From the NCBI RefSeq assembly GCF_000176035.2, contig NC_015675.1, forward strand, positions 6,762,001 to 6,826,000: 64,000 bases of DNA. The letters run 5' to 3'. Position numbers and translations under genes: made by a program. Under the pieces are notes generated by a model. That model had not been told where the DNA came from and did no database searches. It was given only the letters and a program-made list of their open reading frames with translations. Below are positions 7,516 through 16,149 of the stretch, in pieces. The DNA comes from Mesorhizobium opportunistum WSM2075 (GTDB taxonomy: Bacteria > Pseudomonadota > Alphaproteobacteria > Rhizobiales > Rhizobiaceae). Position 1 is the first letter of the stretch. The number at the start of each line of letters is the position of its first letter.

Positions 7516-7740
7516 GATGTGACTACAGGAGTTGGAAGCGCGCTTCGGCATGCCGCCGTTCGACCGCTCCCAGCGCACACCCCGACTGACGTTGCAAATT
7601 CTGATCGAGCCGCCGTTGCCTTCCCGTTTGGTCCCGAGTGCCGGTTCGCGACGCCCGGCGCGCCGATACATCAAAGTTAAATGCAGCGACTGCCGCGGTA
7701 GTGTATGCAAGCTTCGGGGGGCTGCTCGGGAGGAGCGCCC

Positions 7741-7920
7741 ATGGAGATACGAGACTTCGTTTCCAAGCTGTCGGCCGCGTTGCGCAAGCGGCAGGCTGCT
7801 GCCGTGCCATCGCTGCCCGGCAAGCCGATGCGGGTATCGCTGGCCGATGTTCCGCTCAAACCACCGCAGAGGCCGGAATATCGACCTCGGCCACCCATCC
7901 GGCCAGCTTCAAATATGTAA
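7741..7920 (+). CDS. Small hypothetical protein
   Basis: A 59-residue protein beginning MEIRDFVSKLSAALRKRQAA, with an amphipathic start and a Pro/Arg-rich tail (PPQRPEYRPRPPIRP). The ATG at 7741 follows GGGAGGAG by about 6 bases, the best argument that it is real. No family recognised, no membrane segment. Confidence 0.45.
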   Translation: MEIRDFVSKLSAALRKRQAAAVPSLPGKPMRVSLADVPLKPPQRPEYRPRPPIRPASNM

Positions 7921-7946
7921 TTCGCCATCCGTGATCAGTCGTTGTC

Positions 7947-7971
7947 GGAACCAACGCGATCAGCCGCGGTT
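7947..7971 (+). promoter_or_regulatory. Putative EcfG-type stress promoter
   Basis: GGAAC (7947-7951), 17 bases, GTT (7969-7971): GGAAC-N16-gGTT, about 40 bases before the small gene at 8012. Confidence 0.6.
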
Positions 7972-8011
7972 AACGAAGCGAAGGGACCGCAACCCGAATG
8001 GGAGCGGAAGA

Positions 8012-8269
8012 ATGGATTTGCTGGATATGAAACTGGCCAAGGCCAGGCAGAATGTCGGCCGGGCGAAGCTGGATCTCGAACGTGCTGAAGAATTGCTCGG
8101 AGACGACTGCGGCATCGGCATCAGCTTGGCGTTGTGCGGCCGGATACGGTCCGCTCAACGCCGGGTGAGCGAGGCCAAGCGACAGATGATGAAGATCGAC
8201 CCGCCAGCCCGGAAGGCTTCGGCACGACTCGGCGCACCAAGTCGAGCACGCACTGGCAAAGCTGGCTGA
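8012..8269 (+). CDS. Small helical hypothetical protein
   Basis: An 85-residue protein beginning MDLLDMKLAKARQNVGRAKL, mostly predicted amphipathic helix (two long helical runs, about residues 1-32 and 40-65) with a basic tail, so a coiled-coil or helical hairpin is plausible. GGAGCGGAAG precedes the ATG and an EcfG-type promoter lies at 7947-7971. Family unknown. Bases 8270-8460 that follow contain nothing I can support. Confidence 0.5.
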   Translation: MDLLDMKLAKARQNVGRAKLDLERAEELLGDDCGIGISLALCGRIRSAQRRVSEAKRQMMKIDPPARKASARLGAPSRARTGKAG

Positions 8270-8460
8270 GGCAAACATGGCCGACCGCGTGCAGCGATTG
8301 GCCGGCGTCGCGACTGTCGATCTTCTCCCCAAGACCCCGTTGCGACTTCCCCCGCGATCTGGCGGAACAACTTTGCTCTGATCCACCCGTGTCGGGATTC
8401 AATTTGCTTGGCGCCCCCTCAACCCTAGGGCAAACTTCCCTTGGGGCTGCAGGAGGTGAA

Positions 8461-8901
8461 ATGAGAGCACGCGCAGCTACGCTCGGCGATCTCGAGGACG
8501 TCTTTCATGGCCTCTCCAAGCGGATGTCGGACGAGTACGTCGCCGCCGGCAAGGACAGCAAGATCGCCTACGACAATCTGATGATGAATTTGAAGGAAGG
8601 CCGTGCGCACGCGCTGATCGAGGGCGAGAAGGCGGTGGCGATCATCGCCTGGCATGAAAGCAGCGACGCCGCCGATACGCTGTTCGCCGCGCAGGATGAT
8701 TTCTTCCGGGCCTCGACCGTCCGCTTCTGCAAGCGGCATATCAGGCATATCCAGGCGCTGGCCGGTAACCTTCCCATCCACTCGCGCAGTTGGCTCAAGG
8801 GGCCCGATGTCGCCAGATGGTTTCACATCATCGGCTACGTCGAGCGCGGCCAGGAGAACGGCGCCAATCTGTTCGAACTGCCGCCAGCCCGCGCCAGCTA
8901 A
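8461..8901 (+). CDS. GNAT-like hypothetical protein
   Basis: A 146-residue protein beginning MRARAATLGDLEDVFHGLS. The N-terminal RAATLGDLEDV, the middle ALIEGEKAVAIIAW and the C-terminal IGYVERGQE resemble the layout of small acetyltransferase-fold proteins, including phage-type ones, but I see no clear acetyl-CoA loop, so catalysis is doubtful. The start is fixed by AGGAGGTGAA immediately upstream. Single gene, no obvious partners. Confidence 0.6.
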   Translation: MRARAATLGDLEDVFHGLSKRMSDEYVAAGKDSKIAYDNLMMNLKEGRAHALIEGEKAVAIIAWHESSDAADTLFAAQDDFFRASTVRFCKRHIRHIQALAGNLPIHSRSWLKGPDVARWFHIIGYVERGQENGANLFELPPARAS

Positions 8902-9144
8902 GGAACCCTGGCGGCAGGTGTTGCTCCTTGCCGCAAACGCCGCCTGCACCTCGCCAGGTCCGCGCAAATTCGTCGTCACCGTCTTCGGCTCCAAGCCCTT
9001 CGACTGGGTAGCCTTGCGGATTGCACACTCGGCCACCTATTGACTGTCTCAGCAAGCGGCTTGCGCAGGGCGACGATTGGCGGGATGTTGCTGAAGGGCA
9101 ACCGGAGCCAACCGGCAGGCCGAGATCGATATGGCTGCTGGAAA

Positions 9145-9633
9145 ATGTCGCGAGCTTGCTTCGCCTTTCTTGTCTTTGTTGCCTTGCTGACGCCGGTAGA
9201 GGCAAGCGAGCGTATGTCTCATCTGCTTGACCGCTCGAACCTGGCGATCGCCTATTTTCGCGAATCGGATCTTGTGACCGCATACACGACTGCAATGGCG
9301 CATTTCCGTCTGCAGCTCGCAGGACGTGCCGGCGAAACCAATCTTGCGGTCCCTCTCGAACCATCGCTTTTGCGGGCGGAATTCCGTGCGCGGACATGGC
9401 GCTCGGCGGATGGCAGCTTGTTGCAAGGCTTCGCCGGCAAGGGCGGCTTCCGGTTGACTATCGGCAACTGCCTGGCGCGTATCTGCGCCGCCAGCGAATG
9501 CAGCGATGCCGGTTGGCCGGTCTACGCCTGCAGCGACGGACGCAAGCGCAAGATGTCCGTCACGGATTTTGTGACGGCAAGATTCGATGGCATCCCCTAT
9601 CGTCGATTGAGCGCGCCCCCCTCACAGGAATGA
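9145..9633 (+). CDS. Exported hypothetical protein
   Basis: A 162-residue protein beginning MSRACFAFLVFVALLTPVEA, a classical signal peptide with probable cleavage after the Ala near residue 20. The mature part has four cysteines in the C-terminal half (C-L-A-R-I-C, then C and C), suggesting periplasmic disulfides. No domain recognised. The start is uncertain; an upstream ATG at 9040 is in frame but would bury the signal peptide. Bases 8902-9144 before it hold nothing I can support. Confidence 0.45.
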   Translation: MSRACFAFLVFVALLTPVEASERMSHLLDRSNLAIAYFRESDLVTAYTTAMAHFRLQLAGRAGETNLAVPLEPSLLRAEFRARTWRSADGSLLQGFAGKGGFRLTIGNCLARICAASECSDAGWPVYACSDGRKRKMSVTDFVTARFDGIPYRRLSAPPSQE

Positions 9634-9642
9634 TGGCGCTTC

Positions 9643-10554
9643 TTACCGAGGCAGGCGTTCGGCAGCGGCAATATTCCCTTGCCGCACCGCGAACGCCGCC
9701 TGCAAAGCTCGGTTGACTGTCACAGGCAGGATCGACATGTGGTTCTCGCCGGCGTGCAGTTCGAAGCTCGCGCGTATCCCGGGCAAAGCGTCGAGGCGCT
9801 CCGCCATCGCCCGGGCGAATTCGTCGGTGCGCGTCAGCTTTTTCTGCTCAAGGCGCTTTTGTTCGTCGTCGGCACCGATTTGGAATGGTGCCAATTTCCC
9901 GGTCTCATATTCGCCTGCCGACAGGATGACATTGGCCGTCAGGCCATCGGGAACAGCCGCTTCGAAAGTTTCCAGGAAACGGTCGATGGCGCGGTCCTCC
10001 CAATAGATGGCGGGGCTGGCCGCGATGAAGGTCCGGAACGAAAGCGGGCGCGTGAACAAGGCGTAGAGGGCGAACAGACCGCCGAAGGAGTGGCCATAGA
10101 GTGCCTGGCGCTTCCCGTCGATCCTGGTCCGGCCAGCGACCCACGGCTTCAATTCGTCTTCGATGAAGGCCAGGAAATTCCCTGCCCCGCCGGTCCTGAC
10201 TTCGGATGTGCCCTCGTGGAAGGGCGGATAGGTTTTGCCGGGCGGCGGGCCGAGGTCCCATGAGCGGCGCAGCGGGTCGTAGGCGCTCTCGACGGGATAG
10301 CCGATGGCGACGATGACGCCCCAGCCGACATTGGTGCCCAGGGGATAGAAGGCCTGCGCGCGCATGGCGTCGGCCGCCGTGGCGATGACGGCGTTGCCGT
10401 CGGTCATGTAGAGCACCGGCCAGCCGGCCTCGGGCGCCGGGCCTGATGGCACATGGATGAAGACCCGCCAGGGATCGCCACCCCCGACCGGCACAATATC
10501 ATGCATGGTGGTGTCGGCAATCAGGGCGGGCGACGCCTGCGGCGAGACGGTCAT
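9643..10554 (-). CDS. Siderophore-type esterase (alpha/beta hydrolase)
   Basis: A 303-residue alpha/beta hydrolase of the Fes/IroE (putative esterase) family. The nucleophile elbow is G-H-S-F-G-G with Ser156; the late H-A-G-E-N-H near residues 272-277 supplies the catalytic His. The family cleaves ester bonds in ferric siderophores or their precursors in cytosol or periplasm; I see no signal peptide. It follows fhuB by 22 bases in the same direction with GGAGAAG before the ATG, so it is the third gene of an iron-uptake operon. Its job is most likely iron release from an ester siderophore, though which one cannot be told. Confidence 0.8.
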   Translation of the reverse strand: MTVSPQASPALIADTTMHDIVPVGGGDPWRVFIHVPSGPAPEAGWPVLYMTDGNAVIATAADAMRAQAFYPLGTNVGWGVIVAIGYPVESAYDPLRRSWDLGPPPGKTYPPFHEGTSEVRTGGAGNFLAFIEDELKPWVAGRTRIDGKRQALYGHSFGGLFALYALFTRPLSFRTFIAASPAIYWEDRAIDRFLETFEAAVPDGLTANVILSAGEYETGKLAPFQIGADDEQKRLEQKKLTRTDEFARAMAERLDALPGIRASFELHAGENHMSILPVTVNRALQAAFAVRQGNIAAAERLPR

Positions 10555-10576
10555 GGCTCTTCTCCAGGGGACAAAA

Positions 10577-12628
10577 TCAGCGGCGGCGCAGCAGCCACAT
10601 CAGCACCGGGCCGCCGATCAGCGTGGCGACGAGGCCAGCCGGGATCTGGCGCGGGAAGATGGCGGTGCGGCCGATCCAGTCGGCGGCAACCATGATCAGC
10701 GCGCCGGCGAGCACCGCGCCGACGGCTTGCGGCAGTGCGCGGGCGAGGCCGAGACGGCGGGCAAGATGGGGCGCCATCAGGCCGATGAAGGTCAGCGGCC
10801 CGACCACCAGGGTCGAGGCCGCGGTGAGTGCGGCGACCATCAAAAGCACGAGGAGCCGCGCCGCGCTCAGATTGACGCCGAGGCCTTGCACGGCAGCGGA
10901 CCCAAGCGGCAGCATGTCCAGCCAGCGCATGAAGAGCGGAGCAAGCAAGAACAGGCAAAAGGCGATCGCCGAGGTCAAAAGCGCCGAGTTCGCATCGACG
11001 CCATAGGTCGAGCCGGTCAGCCAGTTGAGCAAAAGCATGGCGCGCGGATCTCCGGTGGCGGTGAGCACCAGGATCAGCGCGTCGAACAGGGCCGTCAGGG
11101 CAACGCCGGCAAGCAGCAGCCGCTCCGGCGCATAGGCGGCGCGGCGGCCGATCGCCAGCGTCACCAGCAGCGCGGCGAAGGCACCGATGGTGGCGGCCGC
11201 GGTCTGGACGGGGCGGCCCGCATCGGACAGCGAAAACAGCGCCACCATCATGCCGAGCGCGGCGCCGGCGCTGATGCCAAGCACTTCGGGGCTGGCCATC
11301 GGGTTGCCGGTCAGCCGCTGCATCATAAGCCCGGCCAGCGCCAGCATTGCGCCGGCGGCAAGCGCGGCGCACACCCTGGGCAACCGCCAGGACAGCAAGG
11401 GCTGCAGCTGGTCGCCGGACGCGAATGTCCAGCCATGCGGCCCCGGTGCATAGAGCAAGGCCAGCGCGAGCAGCAGAAGCAGGAGGCCGCCTATCGCCGC
11501 AAGCGCCAGGCCGGGCCGACGGGCACGCGGCAGGTGCTCCGAGCCCAGCGACAGCGTCTCGGTGGCAAGTTTCAGGCGCGGCAGCAGCCAGAGCAGCAGC
11601 GGCGCGCCGAGAAGTGCTGTCATTGCGCCGGTCGGCAGCAGATCGCCCTGCGGGCCGGTCGCGACCTGCACGCCCTGGTCGACGGTCCACAGCAAGGCGC
11701 CGCCGATCAGCGGCGCCATCAAGAGCTGCTGGCCGAGACGCCGGGCGCCGCCGATGCGCGCCAGGGTCGCGGCGGCGAGGCCGACGAAACCGATGACGCC
11801 GACAGCGGCGACGACAAAGGCGATGAGGGCGACGGCGGCCGCCAGGCCGGCGAAGCGCCAGACGCCGAGCGGAACGCCCAGGCTGCGCGCGCCTTCGTCG
11901 CCGAGGCCAAGCAAGGTCAGCGGCCGCGCCATCAGGCCGATCGCCAGCGCCGTGCCGCCCAGGCGCGGCAAGAGCCACAGCGTCGTCGACCAGTCCTGCT
12001 GGCCGAGCGAACCGGCGCCCCAGATGAACAGGCTGGCCAGCCATTCATGCCGCAGCACCACCAGCGCCGCGCCGATGGCGCCGGCATAGAGGCTGACGAC
12101 AAGTCCGGCCAGCACGACCGCAAGCGGCGACAGCCCCTTGTGCCAGGACAACGCGAAGACCGCGGCCAGGGCCGTGAACGCGCCGGCCAGCGCCACCCAT
12201 TCGCGGCCGAAGGCAAGCAGCGACGGCGCAAGAAGCGTCGTGAGCGCCAGCGCCAGATAGGCGCCGGCCGAGACGCCGACGGTTTCAGGCGAGGCGAGCG
12301 GGTTGCGGAGAACCTGCTGCAGCACCGTGCCGGCTAGGCCGAGTGCCGCGCCACAGAGCAGGCTGACGGCAAGCCGGGGCAGGAAGGCGTAGTGGACGAG
12401 CACCTGCCGCATGTCTCCGATATCGGGGCTTGCAAGCGCATTGAGCCAGAGTGCCGGCGGCAATTGCACGATCATGTTGGAAAGGCTTGCGGCAGCGGCG
12501 ACGCCGACAAGCACGGCGCAGAGCAGGATCGCGCCCGCCGGATATTTCTTGAGGATAGGAAACGACGACGCACAAACTGGCGGGGCGAGGCTGGTGTCGT
12601 CGGACAAGATTGCCTCCTGCTCAGCCAC
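10577..12628 (-). CDS. fhuB: Fe3+-siderophore ABC permease, fused double unit
   Basis: A 683-residue inner-membrane protein made of two FecCD/BtuC-like halves (about residues 30-345 and 370-680). Each half has about 10 spans and the family signatures (G-x-x-L-G-L-A-G-T-V-L-Q in half one, A-L-A-G-L-M-M-Q in half two; N-P-L-A-S-P-E and N-P-M-A-S-P-E). This fusion is the FhuB architecture. The GTG at 12628 overlaps the fhuD stop by 8 bases; a TTG at 12607 has a better AGGAGG and is an alternative start. No ATPase gene (fhuC) lies in this operon, so the ATPase must be encoded elsewhere. Confidence 0.9.
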   Translation of the reverse strand: MAEQEAILSDDTSLAPPVCASSFPILKKYPAGAILLCAVLVGVAAAASLSNMIVQLPPALWLNALASPDIGDMRQVLVHYAFLPRLAVSLLCGAALGLAGTVLQQVLRNPLASPETVGVSAGAYLALALTTLLAPSLLAFGREWVALAGAFTALAAVFALSWHKGLSPLAVVLAGLVVSLYAGAIGAALVVLRHEWLASLFIWGAGSLGQQDWSTTLWLLPRLGGTALAIGLMARPLTLLGLGDEGARSLGVPLGVWRFAGLAAAVALIAFVVAAVGVIGFVGLAAATLARIGGARRLGQQLLMAPLIGGALLWTVDQGVQVATGPQGDLLPTGAMTALLGAPLLLWLLPRLKLATETLSLGSEHLPRARRPGLALAAIGGLLLLLLALALLYAPGPHGWTFASGDQLQPLLSWRLPRVCAALAAGAMLALAGLMMQRLTGNPMASPEVLGISAGAALGMMVALFSLSDAGRPVQTAAATIGAFAALLVTLAIGRRAAYAPERLLLAGVALTALFDALILVLTATGDPRAMLLLNWLTGSTYGVDANSALLTSAIAFCLFLLAPLFMRWLDMLPLGSAAVQGLGVNLSAARLLVLLMVAALTAASTLVVGPLTFIGLMAPHLARRLGLARALPQAVGAVLAGALIMVAADWIGRTAIFPRQIPAGLVATLIGGPVLMWLLRRR

Positions 12629-13553
12629 CGGCGGGCTCCGTCGTCAGCGCTTGCGCCAGCAGCCGGGCAAAACGGCTCGCCGAAGGCAGCGTGCCGAACA
12701 TCAGAACGGGGGCAAGACGCATGATCGAGCGGTTGCGCACGAAGGGCATGGCGTTCCAGACCTGGCTTTCGGTCAGCGTGCCGCCCGCCCCCTCCGGCAA
12801 GGGTTCGAGATAGGCAAGGCGCGCATCATCCGATGTCGCCAGCCCGTCGATGCCGACGGTTGCAAATCCCCAGTAATTGGTCTCGCCGGTCCAGGCGTTG
12901 CGGATGCCGATGCGGTCGAACACCGCCTGGAACAGGCTTTTCTCGCCGTAGACACGCACATTGCGCGGGTCGAGGAAGCTGACGACATAGATCGGCCTCG
13001 CCGACAGCGGCGCCAGCCGCTGCCTGACATCAGAAAAATGCGCCTCCGTTGCGGCGATCAGGGCTTCGCCTTCGCTTTCCCTGCCGACAAGCGCCGCCAA
13101 CTGTCGGGTCGCCTCGATGGCGCGCTGGTAGGGCTGGCCATCCGGCGTATAGATGCCGATCGTCGTCACCGGCGCCACGCGTTCGAGCAGCGGTTTGATG
13201 CCGTCGAGATAGGGGATGGAGAGAATGACGTCGGGACGAAGCTGCTGGAGGAATTCGAGATTGGGCTCCAGGATCGTGCCGATATCGGCAACCTGCGGCG
13301 GCAGCGGCGGCTCGACCACCCATTTTTCCCAGACCTCGCGGTCGGCGACGGCGACCGGCGTGACGCCGAGCATCAGCAAAGTCTCCGCCAGCCCATCGTC
13401 CAGGCAGACGACGCGCAGCGGCTTCGCGTCAGCCGGCCGAACCATGGTTGCGACCAAAGGCAGCACGAACAGCGCCAGCGCGCCGCGCCGAGTCATTCGA
13501 CCGCGCGGGCGATCGGCTGCCTTGCCCAGCCGGTTATCCTGATCTGTTTTCAA
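12621..13553 (-). CDS. fhuD: Siderophore-iron binding protein, FhuD-like
   Basis: A 310-residue periplasmic binding protein of the FhuD/BtuF class: ARPLRVV-type first strand (KPLRVVCLDDGLAETLLMLG), then a long helix backbone and a second lobe. A Tat-like signal (TRRGALALFVLPLVA) ends at A-D-A. The open frame begins with TTG at 13553 without a good ribosome site; an ATG at 13496 just before the twin arginines is a reasonable alternative. First gene of the fhuD-fhuB-esterase operon. A perfect 8-bp inverted repeat at 13600-13629 probably holds the operator. Confidence 0.85.
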   Translation of the reverse strand: MKTDQDNRLGKAADRPRGRMTRRGALALFVLPLVATMVRPADAKPLRVVCLDDGLAETLLMLGVTPVAVADREVWEKWVVEPPLPPQVADIGTILEPNLEFLQQLRPDVILSIPYLDGIKPLLERVAPVTTIGIYTPDGQPYQRAIEATRQLAALVGRESEGEALIAATEAHFSDVRQRLAPLSARPIYVVSFLDPRNVRVYGEKSLFQAVFDRIGIRNAWTGETNYWGFATVGIDGLATSDDARLAYLEPLPEGAGGTLTESQVWNAMPFVRNRSIMRLAPVLMFGTLPSASRFARLLAQALTTEPAGG

Positions 13554-13599
13554 CGTGACGTGCCTGTCTGCGGATCTTGGCCCGAACGACCAATGCCGG

Positions 13600-13629
13600 T
13601 TGACTATAAAACATGATTTTCATAGTCAA
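13600..13629. promoter_or_regulatory. Palindrome upstream of iron-uptake operon, candidate operator
   Basis: TTGACTAT and ATAGTCAA form a perfect 8-bp inverted repeat around a 14-base AT-rich centre, about 50 bases before fhuD. Iron operons in rhizobia are controlled by RirA, Irr or AraC-type regulators. This site fits none of their published boxes exactly, so the regulator is not assigned. Confidence 0.5.
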
Positions 13630-13691
13630 GATTGAAGATGTCCCAGGGGCCATCAATCTGGCGACTGCAGGCAGGCGCTGCGACTCGCGGC

Positions 13692-13766
13692 CGCAGTCGC
13701 AGTCGCAGTCGCAGTCGCAGTCGCAGTCGCAGTCGCAGTCGCAGTCGCAGTCGCAGTCGCAGTCGC
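13692..13766. repeat. Hexanucleotide microsatellite, 12 x CGCAGT
   Basis: Twelve perfect consecutive copies of CGCAGT (13692-13763) plus CGC. It lies in the 380-bp space between the fhuD start and the membrane-protein gene at 13934, where I see no gene. The open frames across it (Arg-Ser or Ala-Thr repeats) are by-products of the repeat. Confidence 0.9.
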
Positions 13767-13933
13767 GAAGACCGGGGGCTGAATTGCGGTAGCGGTCAAG
13801 CCAGGTATCTGAAAAGACGGTGACAAGCGCCGCTGGAACGTGTTGAAGATGACACTCAGCACGTAGGGGACATACGATCGGGTTGCGCTCGGCAAGTGTT
13901 GATGGTTTGTTGCCGGTCAGCGGAGAACGAGTG

Positions 13934-14275
13934 ATGCGAGAATCCTTAGGTCAAGACGAGTATGGGTCGGCCAACCCTTTCGATCCGGACGACCTGCCAA
14001 ATCTGAACGCGATCGGGCCGGGAATCGGCAACAACGATTTCGAGAAATACGCGGTCGCCGTGATCATCGTGTTCGGCGCCCTGATCATTGGCGGGCTGAT
14101 GGCCGCATCGATGACCTTCGGCCACCGCAACGGCTTCCTTTTCGCGCTGGGCGGCGCCACATCGGCGTGGATCTCCGGAAACGCGCTTCTGCTCGACCGG
14201 CCGCGCATCTACGCGCTGTTCGTCGCCATCGCTGCCCTGATGCTGATCGCATCGACGATCACGCTGGTGACCTGA
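13934..14275 (+). CDS. Small three-span membrane protein
   Basis: A 113-residue protein beginning MRESLGQDEYGSANPFDPDD. An acidic soluble N-terminus (about 38 residues) is followed by three hydrophobic segments (about residues 41-62, 72-88 and 93-112). GGAGAACG precedes the ATG. It is convergent with ggt, 49 bases away. No family recognised. Confidence 0.55.
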   Translation: MRESLGQDEYGSANPFDPDDLPNLNAIGPGIGNNDFEKYAVAVIIVFGALIIGGLMAASMTFGHRNGFLFALGGATSAWISGNALLLDRPRIYALFVAIAALMLIASTITLVT

Positions 14276-14324
14276 CGGCCCTCGCCGGGCTTTGAACCGG
14301 CGCTGTCCGAGAATCCGCCTGGAA

Positions 14325-16061
14325 TCAGTATCCGAGCGCCTCGCCTGAGGCCGCGCGGCTGTCGATGGCGCCATTGTAGCGCGCGCCGCCGCCCTTCCCG
14401 ATTTCCGCCAGGCTCTTGCCGCCAACGAGAATGCCGGCCGCCTGGCCCCAGGTCTGGTCGCTCAGATCGAGGTGATAGCCCATGCCGGCCAGCAGCCTTT
14501 CGGTGTCCGGCGACAGTCCGAACGGTTCGATGTAAACCGTGTCGGGCAGCCACTGATGGTGGATGCGCGGCGCGTCGATCGCTTCCTGGATGTTCATGCC
14601 ATGGTCGATGACGTTGACGATCGCTTCCAGCGTGATGGTGATGATGCGCGAGCCGCCAGGACTGCCGATGACCATGAACGGCTTGCCGTCCCTGGCGACG
14701 ATGGTCGGGCTCATCGATGACAGCGGCGTCTTCTTCGGCTGGATGGCGTTGGCCTCGCCCTGGACCAGTCCATAAAGGTTGGGCACGCCGGGCTTCTGGG
14801 TGAAATCGTCCATCTCGTTGTTGAGCAGGATGCCGGTGCCGTCGGCGACGACGCCGGCGCCGAACGAGCCGTTCAGCGTGTAGGTGACCGCGACCGCATT
14901 GCCGTCATTGTCGATGATGGAATAATGCGTCGTCTCCTTCGACTCGCCAAAGCCCTTCGGCATCAGGTCCTGCGAGACGCCGGCGCGGAACGGGTCGATC
15001 TTGTCGCGGATGTCCTTGGCGTAGCCTTTGTCGAGCAGCTTCGAGACCGGATTGTCGACGAAATCGGGATCGCCAAGTGCCGAATTGCGGTCGACATAGG
15101 CATGGCGCATGGCCTCGACCATGACATGAACCGTCTCGGCCGAACCAGCGCCGAGATAGGACAGCGGATAGCCTTCCAGCACGTTGAGTATCTCGCAGAT
15201 GATGACACCGCCCGAGCTTGGCGGCGGCGAGGATGTAATCTCGTAGCCGCGATAGCTGCAGGTCACCGGTTTGAGTTCGCGCACCGCATATTGCTCGAAA
15301 TCTGGTTTGGCCAGGATGCCGCCCTTGGCGCCGCTTGCCTTGACGATGGCGTCGGCGATGGCGCCTTTGTAGAATGCATCAGGACCTTTGTCGAAAATCG
15401 CCGAGAGCGAGGCGGCAAGATCAGGCTGGACCAGCCGCTCGCCGATGCCATAGGGCTTGCCATCGGGCTTCAGGAAAATGGCGGCCGCGGCGGGATCCTT
15501 GGCCAGCCGCTCCGCATTGCCGGCAAGTGACGCGGCATCGCCCTGGTTGAGGACGAAGCCGTCCTTGGCATAGGCAATCGCCGGCGCCATCAGGTCTTGC
15601 CGGGACAGCGTCCCATATTTTTCACGCGCCATCTCGAAGCCGGCCACCGAGCCCGGCACGCCGACGGCGAGGTAGCCGTCGAGGCTCGCCCCCTTCACCG
15701 GTTTGCCGTCCTTGTCCAGATACATGGTCTTGGTCGCCGCCAGCGGCGCGCGTTCGCGGAAATCGAGGAAAGTCGATTTGCCGTCCTTGAAGCGGATGGT
15801 CATGAACCCCCCGCCACCGATATTGCCGGCGTTCGGATAGACGACGGCGAGCGCATAACCCACCGCGACCGCCGCATCGACGGCATTGCCGCCCTTCTTC
15901 AACACCTCGACGCCGACTTCGGATGCCAGATGCTGGGCCGTCACCACCATGCCGTGTTCGCCCTTGGCCGGTGCCGGCGAGGCGGCGAAAGCCGCCACCG
16001 ACTGAAGGGTAAGCATCAACGATAGACTGACGGCGATCAGCGTTCTGCGGGTGAGCGGCAT
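14325..16061 (-). CDS. ggt: Gamma-glutamyltransferase
   Basis: A 578-residue periplasmic enzyme that cleaves and transfers the gamma-glutamyl group of glutathione and related compounds. A signal peptide (MPLTRRTLIAVSLSLMLTLQ, cleavage near residue 26) precedes the domain. The autoprocessing site is E-T-T-H-Y-S at 376-381: the small subunit starts at Thr377, the catalytic nucleophile in the family. The small-subunit signatures S-F-G-A-G-V and P-L-S-S-M-S-P-T and the glycine-rich G-S-P-G-G-S-R-I are present. Full length. GGAGGCACGCC before the ATG fixes the start. Transcribed alone. Confidence 0.95.
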   Translation of the reverse strand: MPLTRRTLIAVSLSLMLTLQSVAAFAASPAPAKGEHGMVVTAQHLASEVGVEVLKKGGNAVDAAVAVGYALAVVYPNAGNIGGGGFMTIRFKDGKSTFLDFRERAPLAATKTMYLDKDGKPVKGASLDGYLAVGVPGSVAGFEMAREKYGTLSRQDLMAPAIAYAKDGFVLNQGDAASLAGNAERLAKDPAAAAIFLKPDGKPYGIGERLVQPDLAASLSAIFDKGPDAFYKGAIADAIVKASGAKGGILAKPDFEQYAVRELKPVTCSYRGYEITSSPPPSSGGVIICEILNVLEGYPLSYLGAGSAETVHVMVEAMRHAYVDRNSALGDPDFVDNPVSKLLDKGYAKDIRDKIDPFRAGVSQDLMPKGFGESKETTHYSIIDNDGNAVAVTYTLNGSFGAGVVADGTGILLNNEMDDFTQKPGVPNLYGLVQGEANAIQPKKTPLSSMSPTIVARDGKPFMVIGSPGGSRIITITLEAIVNVIDHGMNIQEAIDAPRIHHQWLPDTVYIEPFGLSPDTERLLAGMGYHLDLSDQTWGQAAGILVGGKSLAEIGKGGGARYNGAIDSRAASGEALGY

Positions 16062-16149
16062 GGCGTGCCTCCGGGAGCGTGAGGGGTGCGCCTAGAAGAG
16101 CCTCTTGGGGTGGGTTAGTCCAGCCAATAATAACGGGTGGCGATCCTTC

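Noticed and set aside
10457..12337. 626-codon open frame on the plus strand
   Set aside because: It lies antisense to fhuB and has the Gln/Arg/Gly/His-rich composition of a GC-rich shadow frame; the minus-strand frame has clear FecCD family motifs.
13632..13823. 63-codon frame encoding an Arg-Ser repeat protein
   Set aside because: The repeat is produced by the CGCAGT microsatellite; there is no ribosome site and the opposite strand gives an equally open Ala-Thr repeat.
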